Notes under the pieces: generated by a model
What the model was told of the DNA's origin: nothing
Databases searched by the model: none
The model's input: only the letters and a program-made list of their open reading frames with translations
Shown here: piece after piece, positions 1 to 5,846 of the stretch
How positions within the stretch are numbered: position 1 is the stretch's first letter
How the letters are laid out: each line of letters starts with the position of its first letter
From: Pseudomonadota bacterium
GTDB lineage: Bacteria; Pseudomonadota; Alphaproteobacteria; Rhizobiales; Xanthobacteraceae
Direction: 5' to 3'
DNA length: 5,846 nt
Assembly (NCBI GenBank): GCA_021779635.1
Contig: JAJYAH010000480.1
Coordinates: 1 to 5,846 of the forward strand
Position numbers and translations under genes: made by a program

Positions 1-839
1 GCATCGATACTACGACCGGCTCTGCTCACGCCTTCGAGGGTTTTGCAGTTTTCTTCTGCTGTATTGTGCTGTTGTTTCTGGAGGTTTGGTGCCTGCTCGG
101 TATCGGAAACCCGCGCGGCCGCTTCGTCATGTCCGACTTGGTGACCTTCAATCGCGACACCTATCAGCGATTGATTTCGTGGCCAGTGTCACGAGCTTCG
201 CTTCTGGCAGGTTCCATCCTGCTGGTTGGAACCAGCGCTGTTGCTAGTCTCCCCATACGAACCGAGATTATTCCGCAACGCCAGCCACTGGCCCTATTTC
301 CGATGGAGTTTAAGGACTGGCACGGAACTCCGCAAACGCTAGACGGAGAGTCTCTCAATGCCCTGGGACTTACCGATTATCTGCTTGCAGACTATACCAA
401 CGCAGCAGCAGGCGGTTCCGGTCCTCTGAACCTCTATATCGCCTATTATGCATCGCAACGGGCCGGGATACATGCGCACAGTCCTCAGCTTTGCATACCC
501 GGCGGCGGATGGAGCATCATAAGCCAGGCGACCGTCAGCATGCCTTTGCCAACCGGCCGCTTAGACGCAAACCGTGTCGTTATTGAAAAGCGGGGGACAC
601 GGCAGATCGTTTATTACTGGTTCGAGGAACGAGGCCGTCACATCGCGAAAGAGGGTGAGCTTAAATATTACGCACTTAGGGACGCGCTCGTCGACAACAG
701 GTCGGATGGGGCGCTTATCCGCGTTGTCACCCCGATCTATGAGGGGAATGAAGCTGCCGCAGATTCGATGGCAAAAAAATTCGTTGGAGAGGCCGACGAA
801 TTGCTACAATCTTTCGTTCCCGGCCGAATTTTGCAATGA
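1..839 (+). CDS. xrtD: XrtD-type exosortase/EpsI fusion, 3' part (5' end outside window)
   Basis: The frame is open from base 3 to the TGA at 837-839, so the gene enters from the left; the GTG at 66 is internal, not a convincing start. The first residues (SAHAFEG, then a hydrophobic run ending LFLEVWCLL) match the end of the last membrane helix of exosortases. Next come a short linker, another hydrophobic segment (about 195-250) and a complete EpsI (DUF3485) domain. EpsI hallmarks are the HSPQLCIPGGGW motif with its conserved Cys at 492-494, YYWFEERGR, and the end motif DNRSDGALIRVVTP. EpsI fused behind an exosortase is the architecture of XrtD, the enzyme paired with VPLPA-CTERM substrates, and such a substrate is encoded next. 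Family knowledge: exosortases are inner-membrane cysteine transpeptidase-like proteins that process C-terminal sorting tails. Their catalytic Cys, Arg and His would lie upstream and cannot be checked here. A separate epsI gene is less likely because the exosortase helix is in the same frame. Confidence 0.88.
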   Translation, partial: IDTTTGSAHAFEGFAVFFCCIVLLFLEVWCLLGIGNPRGRFVMSDLVTFNRDTYQRLISWPVSRASLLAGSILLVGTSAVASLPIRTEIIPQRQPLALFPMEFKDWHGTPQTLDGESLNALGLTDYLLADYTNAAAGGSGPLNLYIAYYASQRAGIHAHSPQLCIPGGGWSIISQATVSMPLPTGRLDANRVVIEKRGTRQIVYYWFEERGRHIAKEGELKYYALRDALVDNRSDGALIRVVTPIYEGNEAAADSMAKKFVGEADELLQSFVPGRILQ

Positions 840-928
840 TGTTACGGGCGTCACTCAATCCACGGAATTGCGTACGACCCGCCGCCAAATTGTTAACATA
901 GTCCTCTGCTTTTGTGGTGTGGTGAGCG

Positions 929-952
929 CGTGTTCCGGGGCCCGGGTACACG
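929..952. promoter_or_regulatory. 24-nt imperfect palindrome upstream of the VPLPA-CTERM gene
   Basis: The two 12-nt halves pair at 10 of 12 positions (outer arms CGTGT/ACACG, GC-rich centre GGGCCC). It lies 37 nt before the ATG at 990 and about 90 nt after the xrtD stop. There is no T-run after it, so a classical intrinsic terminator is unlikely. An operator or a 5'-UTR hairpin is possible. I found no convincing -35/-10 pair or sigma-54 site around it. Function is inference. Confidence 0.35.
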
Positions 953-989
953 TAAAACTAAATTCTCTGCCAGCTTGATGGGGTGAAAA

Positions 990-1472
990 ATGCACAGATC
1001 ACTCAAGGTTTTAGGGGTTCTGGCGACAGTAGTTATGTCGGTCGGTCAGGCTTCCGCTTTTTCGTCGTCGGTGTTCCCTATAAGCCTCACAGGCGGTCCG
1101 GAAGACTTCCTTCTTTCCTACTCGAGTGCTGGTCCCTTCAACCTTAGCAATTTGTCGCTGGAGTCAGGTACGCCTGGTAGTCCGCCAAACCTGTTCGCAG
1201 CGTCTGGAACCACTTTTGCTCCATTTACCGGTTCCAGTTCAGCGAATAATCTTTCCGGGTCTGGAACGCTGAACGAGGTTTTTTCGGCACCCGCAGGCAA
1301 TTACACATTTTCGTATACCACCACTGCTGATTCGCTCTCGCTTCGGGTTTCCGCCGTTCCGTTGCCTGCGTCATTCCCCTTGTTCGCCATGGCCTTAATT
1401 GGCTTGGGTGTGCTTGGCTATCGGGCGGCCCGGAGGAGCGGCCCCACAAGTACAAGTAGCGTCCGAGTTTAA
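990..1472 (+). CDS. Small secreted VPLPA-CTERM sorting domain protein
   Basis: This 160-residue protein starts at ATG 990 behind a G-rich ribosome site (GGGGTGA, 980-986). Residues 1-23 form a Sec signal peptide: basic MHRSLK, a hydrophobic core, and an AxA-type cleavage site at ASA|F. Residues 24-122 are low in charge, free of cysteine and rich in Ser/Thr (32 of 99), which suits an extended, possibly glycosylated surface protein. The C-terminus is a clear VPLPA-CTERM tail: VPLPA at 123-127, a hydrophobic helix to about 143, then the basic cluster RAARR (145-149). An 11-residue polar tail follows the basic cluster, longer than usual for this signal. It lies 150 nt after the XrtD gene, so it is probably that enzyme's substrate: exported, then cleaved and anchored or released at the tail. 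The central region matches no family I recognise. The sorting signal is near certain; the molecular role is unknown. Confidence 0.87.
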   Translation: MHRSLKVLGVLATVVMSVGQASAFSSSVFPISLTGGPEDFLLSYSSAGPFNLSNLSLESGTPGSPPNLFAASGTTFAPFTGSSSANNLSGSGTLNEVFSAPAGNYTFSYTTTADSLSLRVSAVPLPASFPLFAMALIGLGVLGYRAARRSGPTSTSSVRV

Positions 1473-1474
1473 AC

Positions 1475-1506
1475 CTGGGCCCTATGCTTCAAATCTTAGG
1501 GGTCAG
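1475..1506 (+). terminator. Stem-loop directly after the VPLPA-CTERM stop codon
   Basis: The arms 1475-1484 and 1497-1506 form a 10-position stem with one G-T wobble and one G-G mismatch around a 12-nt loop. It begins 2 nt after the TAA at 1470-1472. No T-tract follows, so it is either a weak terminator or a 3'-end stabilising hairpin. Confidence 0.35.
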
Positions 1507-1599
1507 CTCGTGATCCAAAATATGACAGTCTCGGGCTCCGCGACTGTAGAGTTCGGTTTGTCTATCGACATTCCATCGATTTGGCGGCGTCGCATATGT

Positions 1600-2061
1600 A
1601 CCGCGCGCTAGCCCGAGCGACTCTAGCCGATCGCGATCGATTTGTTTTCGGTTTCAAAGTCGACTTCTTCTGAACAAGATATCCGAAAGCCTTCCCGCTT
1701 CTCTAGCGTTGCAACAATATCCGCGCCTTCGCGCAGGCCGTCAGGCGTGCCGGTGTCCAACCACGCAGAATCCCCGCCCATAAGTTCCACTCACTGCCAG
1801 CTGCCCGCGTTCCAGGTAGACGCAATTCGCATCGGTGATCTCACGTTCACCGCGGGCGGACGGCGTAATATTTGAAGCAATTTCGGCAATACTCTGATCG
1901 TAGAAGTGGCGCCCGGTTACTGCGCAATTCGATTTCGGCCAAGATGGCTTTTCCTCGATCGACGTCGCGTTGCCGTTCTTGTCGAAGCCGACCACGCCTT
2001 CACGCTCGGGATCGGCAGCGCCCATCCATGGGCGAAGAATATCGTCACGCCGGTGGTACTT
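1600..2061 (-). pseudogene. rmlA: Decayed rmlA (glucose-1-phosphate thymidylyltransferase) remnant
   Basis: Read on the minus strand, fragments in several frames join into about 135 residues matching the C-terminal half of RmlA (usual length about 290). RmlA makes dTDP-glucose for dTDP-rhamnose. A first piece (TGVTIF, about 2060-2040) is in one frame. After a shift near 2019-2034 the next frame reads [34 protein letters not shown]-like [16 protein letters not shown] and YLERGQLAV. At 1788-1795 a tandem duplication of the 4-mer CACT (AGTG on the coding strand) shifts the frame again. The remainder reads [28 protein letters not shown] and ISCSEEV to a stop at 1623-1625. A possible further piece (LESLGLARG) continues in another frame towards 1600. 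Within the LMGRGF motif there is also a compensating loss and gain of one base. The N-terminal nucleotide-binding half (the GxGTRL motif) is absent. It lies opposite to all neighbouring genes and cannot give a functional enzyme. Confidence 0.85.
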
Positions 2062-2217
2062 CATCGGCATGGCTGTCTAATCTAACCTGCGGCCCGTCTG
2101 GCCAATGGCTTGCATGTCTATTCGGTTTGAGCAATTGGCCTCTTTATCAGACATCATGATGCTCCTTTGGCAGCCATAGGTCGGGGTCGCGAGCCCAGCG
2201 CGTTTAGGAATTAGACG

Positions 2218-3072
2218 ATGCAACTAGCTACTTTCTGGTCGGGGCCACTGTCACCGCTCGAAATCGCGTGCATGCTTTCGTTTGTCGAGAATGGCCACAA
2301 GATGACGCTCTACAGCTTCGGTCGATACGAGTTACCGGATACAATCCAGCAGAAGCCCGCGGACGAGATCGCTGATGCAAGCCTTCTTCAACGCTTCCGC
2401 ACGAACGGCCGGCCTAATATTGCCCACTTTGCTGATTTATTTCGCCTTCTGTTATTCAAGAAGACAGACTACGTGTGGGTGGACTGCGACATACTTAGCA
2501 TGGACAACTCAGCATGGGCCGCTGAAGTGATCGTCAAAGAGGCGGGAGATTCGATCATTAATTGCGTGCTGCGTATTTCGGATCGGGTGCTGCTCGACGA
2601 GGCAATTCGGCTGACTGAGGCGCTCCTCGACAAGGACGTGGACTGGGCTGCAACGCAGAACGTCATTCCACGTGCCATCGCACGAACTTCTTATGCAGGC
2701 GGTTTCGCAGATGCGAACTTGTTCAGCCCGATTGATGTCGACGATTGGCATCGGCTACTCCTCCCGGAATATCGCGACGACTGCGCTCGTCTTTGCGCGC
2801 GAGCTCATACCGTGCACCTTTTTAACAACATTCTTCAGAAAGTCGGCTACCTGAAGAGCGCTTTACCGCCGCCTGGAAGCTACCTGGGAATCCTGCTCGA
2901 GGACCGTGGCGTCGTGCCGCTCTTCACGGGCGCCTATGACGCAGAGACGGTACGTGCGCTTGCCACAAATTGGCAGCTTCGCTTCAGCGGCAACGCGATC
3001 GGTTTCGGCGCGCTGACCCGGCAGATAATGCCCAGCCTGCGCCGGACCCTCTCGCGCCGCAGATTCCGTTGA
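2218..3072 (+). CDS. DXD-motif glycosyltransferase (GT32 / Gb3-synthase-like)
   Basis: This 284-residue protein starts at ATG 2218, with TAGGAA (2205-2210) placed 7 nt upstream as ribosome site. The N-terminus has the pattern FWSGPLSPLE followed by SFxxNGHxxTLYSF, seen in bacterial sugar transferases of the DXD (Gly_transf_sug, GT32-like) group. ADLFR at 72-76 followed by YVWVDCDIL places the DXD motif at 89-91, which in this fold binds the nucleotide-sugar through a divalent metal. VHLFNNIL (199-206) followed by PPPGS (217-221) corresponds to the HLWNE...PPGS region conserved near the C-terminus of these proteins. The last residues are very basic (RRTLSRRRFR), possibly for membrane contact. 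No signal peptide or membrane helix is visible, so it is probably cytoplasmic or peripheral. It is followed after 33 nt by a GT2 gene, so both likely act on the same surface polysaccharide. Donor and acceptor sugars cannot be told from the sequence. Confidence 0.75.
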   Translation: MQLATFWSGPLSPLEIACMLSFVENGHKMTLYSFGRYELPDTIQQKPADEIADASLLQRFRTNGRPNIAHFADLFRLLLFKKTDYVWVDCDILSMDNSAWAAEVIVKEAGDSIINCVLRISDRVLLDEAIRLTEALLDKDVDWAATQNVIPRAIARTSYAGGFADANLFSPIDVDDWHRLLLPEYRDDCARLCARAHTVHLFNNILQKVGYLKSALPPPGSYLGILLEDRGVVPLFTGAYDAETVRALATNWQLRFSGNAIGFGALTRQIMPSLRRTLSRRRFR

Positions 3073-3095
3073 GCAGCGGCGTCGAGCGCGGTTTT

Positions 3096-3100
3096 GGAGG
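3096..3100 (+). promoter_or_regulatory. Shine-Dalgarno GGAGG deciding a GTG start
   Basis: GGAGG sits 5 nt before the GTG at 3106-3108. The in-frame TTG at 3094 overlaps this motif's position and has no ribosome site of its own, so the protein should begin at GTG 3106 (MKVSVVVPAYN), exactly where GT2 proteins usually begin. Confidence 0.75.
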
Positions 3101-3105
3101 CCTTA

Positions 3106-4059
3106 GTGAAAGTCTCGGTAGTAGTTCCAGCCTATAACGCCGCCGGCTCGCTCAAACGGGCGCTGCAATCAGTTTTCAGCCAATCAATGACTGATTGGGA
3201 GGTCATTGTGGTTGATGACGCCTCTACCGACGAGACACCGGCGATAGTGGAGGCGTGGGCTGCTCGTGACAACAGAGTTAAGCTGCTGATGCAGCCCTTC
3301 AATAAGGGTGTTTCGGCCGCGCGTAACGCGGGCATCGCGGCGGCAGCCGGCGAGTGGATCGCGCTCTTGGACGCCGACGATGCCTTCATGCCCGATCGTC
3401 TTGAGACGCTGATAGCTTTGGGAATGTCGGAACGCGTCGACATGGTTGCTGATGACATCCTGTACTATGACTGGGGAGCGCAGGCGATGGTGGGAAACGG
3501 ACTAGGACACGGGGTCATCGGTACTAGGAGGGTTTCAACGGCCGATTTTCTGGCCAATTCCGTCACCGGAAGTTCGTTGCTTGATTTCAGTCTGCTCAAA
3601 ATGGTGTTCCGGCGCAATTTGTTCGTTCAAGGGCGTCTCCGTTATGTTGAAGGGCTTCGCCAAGGAGAGGACTTTATGGCATATGCTCAAGCCCTCCTGT
3701 CAGGAGCCACGATGGTGCTCACACATCAGGCATTGTATGTCTATACTGAGAGTGTCGGCCGAAAGTCACGACAATCATCGAATCTGTCCCGCACAATCGC
3801 AAATTGCGATGAGATGCGCCGTTGTACCCTATCGCTTTTGCATCATCCCGCGGTACGCGAAGATCCCGCTTTAGCGACGTTGATCCTTAAGCGAGCGCGA
3901 GGCATAACCTGGTACGCAAGTTGGGAGCGCGTGTATCAGCCACTTAGAACGCGTCAGCCGGCCGGTGTGCTTCGGGCAATTGCAACGGACTGGCGAGCTA
4001 TCATATTGCTGCTACGCGCGGTGGCACAGCGGTTGACGAGTCGCCTCAGGCCTTCTTGA
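3106..4059 (+). CDS. Family 2 glycosyltransferase
   Basis: From the GTG start the protein has 317 residues and is a GT-A fold family 2 transferase. Visible motifs are VSVVVPAYN (3-11), VIVVDDASTD (33-42) for uridine and diphosphate binding, NKGVSAARN (66-74), LLDADD (88-92) as the metal-binding DXD, and GEDF (187-190) as the likely catalytic ED motif. The layout resembles ExoO/SpsA-like enzymes that extend lipid-linked repeat units of exopolysaccharides at the cytoplasmic face of the inner membrane. The last 80 or so residues are rich in Arg and Leu with a hydrophobic stretch (AIILLLRAVAQRL), possibly a membrane-associating helix rather than a true transmembrane segment. It follows the DXD-type transferase gene after 33 nt and is probably co-transcribed with it. 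Sugar specificity is not predictable. Confidence 0.9.
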   Translation: MKVSVVVPAYNAAGSLKRALQSVFSQSMTDWEVIVVDDASTDETPAIVEAWAARDNRVKLLMQPFNKGVSAARNAGIAAAAGEWIALLDADDAFMPDRLETLIALGMSERVDMVADDILYYDWGAQAMVGNGLGHGVIGTRRVSTADFLANSVTGSSLLDFSLLKMVFRRNLFVQGRLRYVEGLRQGEDFMAYAQALLSGATMVLTHQALYVYTESVGRKSRQSSNLSRTIANCDEMRRCTLSLLHHPAVREDPALATLILKRARGITWYASWERVYQPLRTRQPAGVLRAIATDWRAIILLLRAVAQRLTSRLRPS

Positions 4060-4432
4060 CCGCTTCGTGCAGGTTAGCTCAAAAACGATAGTTCCATGTC
4101 CGAGCGGCAGGCGTAGATTGAGGGAAAACGCCTTTTAAGAGAAAGCCCCTTGATGAATTGCAACTGTGCCATCGTTACCGTGTCATCGTTCGTATGCTTG
4201 ATGTCTGCCACGCTTTGCCGGAAACAAGATCAAAGACCGGACAGCAACTACTGCCCGGGCTAATGTCGCCGGCATGCTGCCATTGCAGCGTCGGCCGATG
4301 TTGCACTAACATTTAGACCTGCATCCCCTATGGTTTCGCGAGCAGAAGCAGCAACCCGGGTCTCGCCCTGGTTCGACCCGCGTAGACAGCCGAACTACAG
4401 ACGAGAGGCGGCAGACTTGATAGAGGTAAAGA
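4060..4432. other. 373-nt gap between the GT2 and GumK-like genes
   Basis: No gene is supported here. A hairpin at 4268-4295 has a 5-bp stem (GCTGC/GCAGC), an internal loop and a further 4 bp (GCCG/CGGC), with no T-tract. The 7-mer CATCGTT occurs twice, at 4170-4176 and 4184-4190. A poor promoter-like pair (TTGCAG 4283-4288, 18-nt spacer, TAACAT 4307-4312) overlaps that hairpin and could serve the downstream gene, with low confidence. The size of the gap suggests the GumK-like gene has its own transcription start. Confidence 0.45.
4422..4426 (+). promoter_or_regulatory. Shine-Dalgarno AGAGG deciding a TTG start
   Basis: AGAGG lies 6 nt before TTG 4433-4435. The next in-frame ATG (4472) is preceded by T/A-rich sequence without a ribosome site and would cut into the first beta strand (NFIIMSG). 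The TTG start is therefore preferred. Confidence 0.6.
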
Positions 4433-5566
4433 TTGACCGCAACAAAGGTAGAACACCCTAACTTTATTATCATGTCCGGGTATCACGACTATCGCACTAA
4501 ACGGCGGGCCGACCTCCATTTTATTGCGGACGAGTTGGCGAAAAAGGGAACTGTTTGCTTTTTTTCGCTCAGGTATAGCCGACTGACAAAATATCGTGAA
4601 GATCCAAGGCATGATCTCTGGGATCGCGCCAACAAATTTGAGTTGTCGAATTCAATTCTCTGTTACCTGTGGCGAACGCCGGTACATCCCTTTAGGCTAC
4701 CTAAAACGCTCGCGTTTTTGGAGCGAGCGATATTCGGATTATTCTCGCGTTATTTACCGGCAGAGATAAAGAAGACAATAATGAAAAGTGACATCGTCTT
4801 TGTCGAAAGCGGAATTTCAATCATTTATGCCCGATTGCTGAGGCAGCTCAAGCCGTCGTTGACTCTAATCTATATGGCGTCCGACTCGCTGGATACTATA
4901 AATCAAGCAGAGTACATAAAAAAACGACTTCGTACTTTCGCGCACCTGTTCGAGGGCGCTCGCGTGCCGTCGCCATATTTGGCTGAAGAACTTCCGAAAC
5001 TTCTACCTACCTATTACATCCCGCACGGCATCGACAAACGGCAGTTCGAGCAGATTGGTCCTTCGCCCTACAACGAAGGAACCGTGAATGCGGTTTCAGT
5101 AGGTTCGATGCTTTTTGATGCTAGCTTTTTCAGGATCGCAGGACAGCTGTTCCCGGACGTCGCCTTCCACGTCATCGGCAGCGGGCACGATGATAAAGCG
5201 CAGCGGAATGTTTTTTATTACCCTGAAATGCCTTTTCGTCAGACCTTGCCGTACATCAAATATGCAAACTTCGCGATTGCACCTTATCAGAAGGACGCTC
5301 CACGTTATCTGACACACACATCGATGAAATTATCCCAATATGGCTTCTTGGGAGTACCCGCAGTATGTCCAGCCCGTGTCGCCCAAAAGGAGAACCGGTT
5401 TGGATATATCCCGGGGGATGCCGATTCAATTCGGGAAGCGGTGTCACGCGCCCTCGAAACCGGATCCTGTCAAACTACTTGTCTCTCTTGGAGCGAAGTG
5501 ACGGATCGACTACTGCAGCCGCAACTTTTCCCGGATACCTGTCTCCCGGGCGCTAGCGAAAAGTAA
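4433..5566 (+). CDS. gumK: GumK-like glucuronosyltransferase (GT70)
   Basis: This 377-residue protein matches the GumK family along its whole length. Motifs are HDYR (18-21), ADLHFIADEL (26-35), FFSLRYSRL (43-51), YLWRTPVHPF (78-87), ESGISI (125-130), MASDSLDTIN (148-157), PHGID (197-201), GSMLFD (224-229), FHVIGSG (245-251), YIKYANFAIAPY (274-285) and SMKLSQYGFLGVPAVCP (297-313). From memory of the Xanthomonas GumK structure, the catalytic base Asp lies in the ASD motif (here Asp151), and UDP-glucuronate contacts lie in the SMLFD, APY and MKLxQY motifs, all kept here. Family knowledge: GumK is a GT-B, inner-membrane-associated enzyme that adds glucuronic acid to a lipid-linked mannosyl-cellobiose in xanthan synthesis. 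By inference this one adds glucuronic acid to a local polysaccharide unit, whose acceptor may differ. The gene is noticeably more A/T-rich than the two transferases upstream, suggesting separate acquisition. It appears intact and functional. Confidence 0.87.
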   Translation: MTATKVEHPNFIIMSGYHDYRTKRRADLHFIADELAKKGTVCFFSLRYSRLTKYREDPRHDLWDRANKFELSNSILCYLWRTPVHPFRLPKTLAFLERAIFGLFSRYLPAEIKKTIMKSDIVFVESGISIIYARLLRQLKPSLTLIYMASDSLDTINQAEYIKKRLRTFAHLFEGARVPSPYLAEELPKLLPTYYIPHGIDKRQFEQIGPSPYNEGTVNAVSVGSMLFDASFFRIAGQLFPDVAFHVIGSGHDDKAQRNVFYYPEMPFRQTLPYIKYANFAIAPYQKDAPRYLTHTSMKLSQYGFLGVPAVCPARVAQKENRFGYIPGDADSIREAVSRALETGSCQTTCLSWSEVTDRLLQPQLFPDTCLPGASEK

Positions 5567-5649
5567 AGTACCGTCCTTCACAACCTCTTCATACTCTGTC
5601 ATTCTCTAGGAGCTACTTCGTCGTCCGTGAAGAATTCCCAAGTCGTTGA

Positions 5650-5846
5650 TTTGGAATCTGGAAACGGGACGGTGAGGAGAGCCTGTCGGTTGCCGCCAGG
5701 ACCAAGGCAATCAAGCCGTCCGAGTTGTCGCGGGTGATCGTCGACACCACGGTGCAGCCCAAGAACGTGACGTTCCCCACCGATGCGAAGCTTTGAACCG
5801 GGCGCGAGAAACTGGCGCGGTTGGCGCAGCGCCATGGGGTGGATTT
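5650..5846 (+). pseudogene. Decayed IS5-family transposase fragment (continues past window)
   Basis: In one plus-strand frame the sequence reads RDGEESLSVAA, KAIKPSELSRVIVDTTVQ, PKNVTFPTDAKL, then a TGA stop at 5794-5796, then REKLARLAQRHGVD to the window edge. This matches the central part of IS5-group DDE transposases. The Asp in VIVDTTVQ is the position of the first catalytic Asp. At the stop, the expected LLNRARE motif is damaged by small deletions that together restore frame. A short deletion also seems present between GEE and the following residues. The N-terminal part of the transposase is missing: 5567-5649, between the GumK-like stop and this fragment, shows no recognisable coding sequence or terminal inverted repeat. 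It is a remnant, not a mobile copy, unless a complete element begins beyond the window. Confidence 0.75.

Larger units (their letters stand above)
1473..2217. other. 745-nt stretch without an intact gene
   Basis: This gap holds the stem-loop after the VPLPA-CTERM gene, about 90 nt (1507-1599) with nothing I recognise, the minus-strand rmlA remnant, and about 150 nt (2062-2205) of unassigned sequence before the ribosome site of the next gene. A perfect 12-nt palindrome (CGATCGCGATCG, 1628-1639) and a perfect 10-nt one (CATCATGATG, 2152-2161) are present, without evidence of function. Open frames on the plus strand here are explained by, or overlap, the rmlA remnant. I see no convincing promoter for the gene at 2218. 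Confidence 0.6.

Noticed and set aside
574..978. 134-codon plus-strand open frame overlapping the end of xrtD
   Set aside because: It is out of frame with the well-supported EpsI domain, has atypical composition and no motif.
1628..1639. Perfect palindrome CGATCGCGATCG
   Set aside because: It lies inside the decayed rmlA tail and is made of simple alternating CG/AT words; no evidence that it is a binding site.
1872..2159. 95-codon plus-strand open frame
   Set aside because: It lies opposite the rmlA remnant, is rich in Arg/Ser as antisense frames of GC-rich genes are, and shows no family motif.
4151..4172. Minus-strand sigma-54-like string (GGCACAGTTGCA)
   Set aside because: The GG-to-GC spacing is too short for a -24/-12 promoter.
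4153..4263. 36-codon open frame with several Cys residues (starts MNCNCAIVTV)
   Set aside because: It is short, with no well-placed ribosome site or known family; chance is sufficient.
4367..4384. tRNA T-loop-like string GGTTCGACCC
   Set aside because: The flanking bases do not form the 5-bp T-stem, and no acceptor, D or anticodon arms were found around it.
4330..4461. 43-codon plus-strand open frame (starts MVSRAEAATR) overlapping the GumK-like start
   Set aside because: It has no ribosome site and no recognisable similarity, and it overlaps the well-supported TTG start region in another frame.
5599..5835. 78-codon minus-strand open frame
   Set aside because: It is the antisense shadow of the IS5 transposase fragment, whose plus-strand peptide is clearly recognisable.

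Overview
The window looks like the edge of an exopolysaccharide/exosortase locus of an alphaproteobacterium, possibly a Rhizobiales-like organism. This rests on moderately high GC, a fused exosortase/EpsI protein next to a VPLPA-CTERM protein, and an IS5-type transposase remnant whose peptide resembles elements common in rhizobia. The taxonomic guess is inference only.

Layout: (1) 1-839 is the 3' part of an exosortase gene (last membrane helix of the exosortase domain plus a complete EpsI domain), read as XrtD. (2) 990-1472 is a small secreted protein ending in a textbook VPLPA-CTERM sorting tail, the type of substrate XrtD enzymes recognise. A 24-nt palindrome lies upstream of it and a stem-loop directly after it. 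(3) 1473-2217 has no intact gene; it holds a frameshifted remnant of rmlA (glucose-1-phosphate thymidylyltransferase) on the minus strand. (4) 2218-3072 and 3106-4059 are two closely spaced glycosyltransferase genes, one DXD/GT32-like and one GT2, probably one transcription unit. (5) 4060-4432 is a gap with weak hairpins and no supported gene. (6) 4433-5566 is a GumK-like (GT70) glucuronosyltransferase, visibly more AT-rich than its neighbours. (7) About 5650-5846 is a decayed IS5-family transposase fragment running off the window edge.

How the genes fit together: three glycosyltransferases acting on lipid-linked or nascent sugar chains, one probably adding glucuronic acid, suggest an acidic surface polysaccharide. 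The exosortase and its neighbouring Ser/Thr-rich substrate suggest a surface protein that is processed, and perhaps glycosylated, alongside that polysaccharide, as is typical of PEP-CTERM/EPS loci. The rmlA remnant, the IS remnant and the base-composition change at the gumK-like gene show that the locus has been rearranged and is partly decaying. I see no wholly new system. The most informative feature is the adjacent XrtD/VPLPA-CTERM pair.
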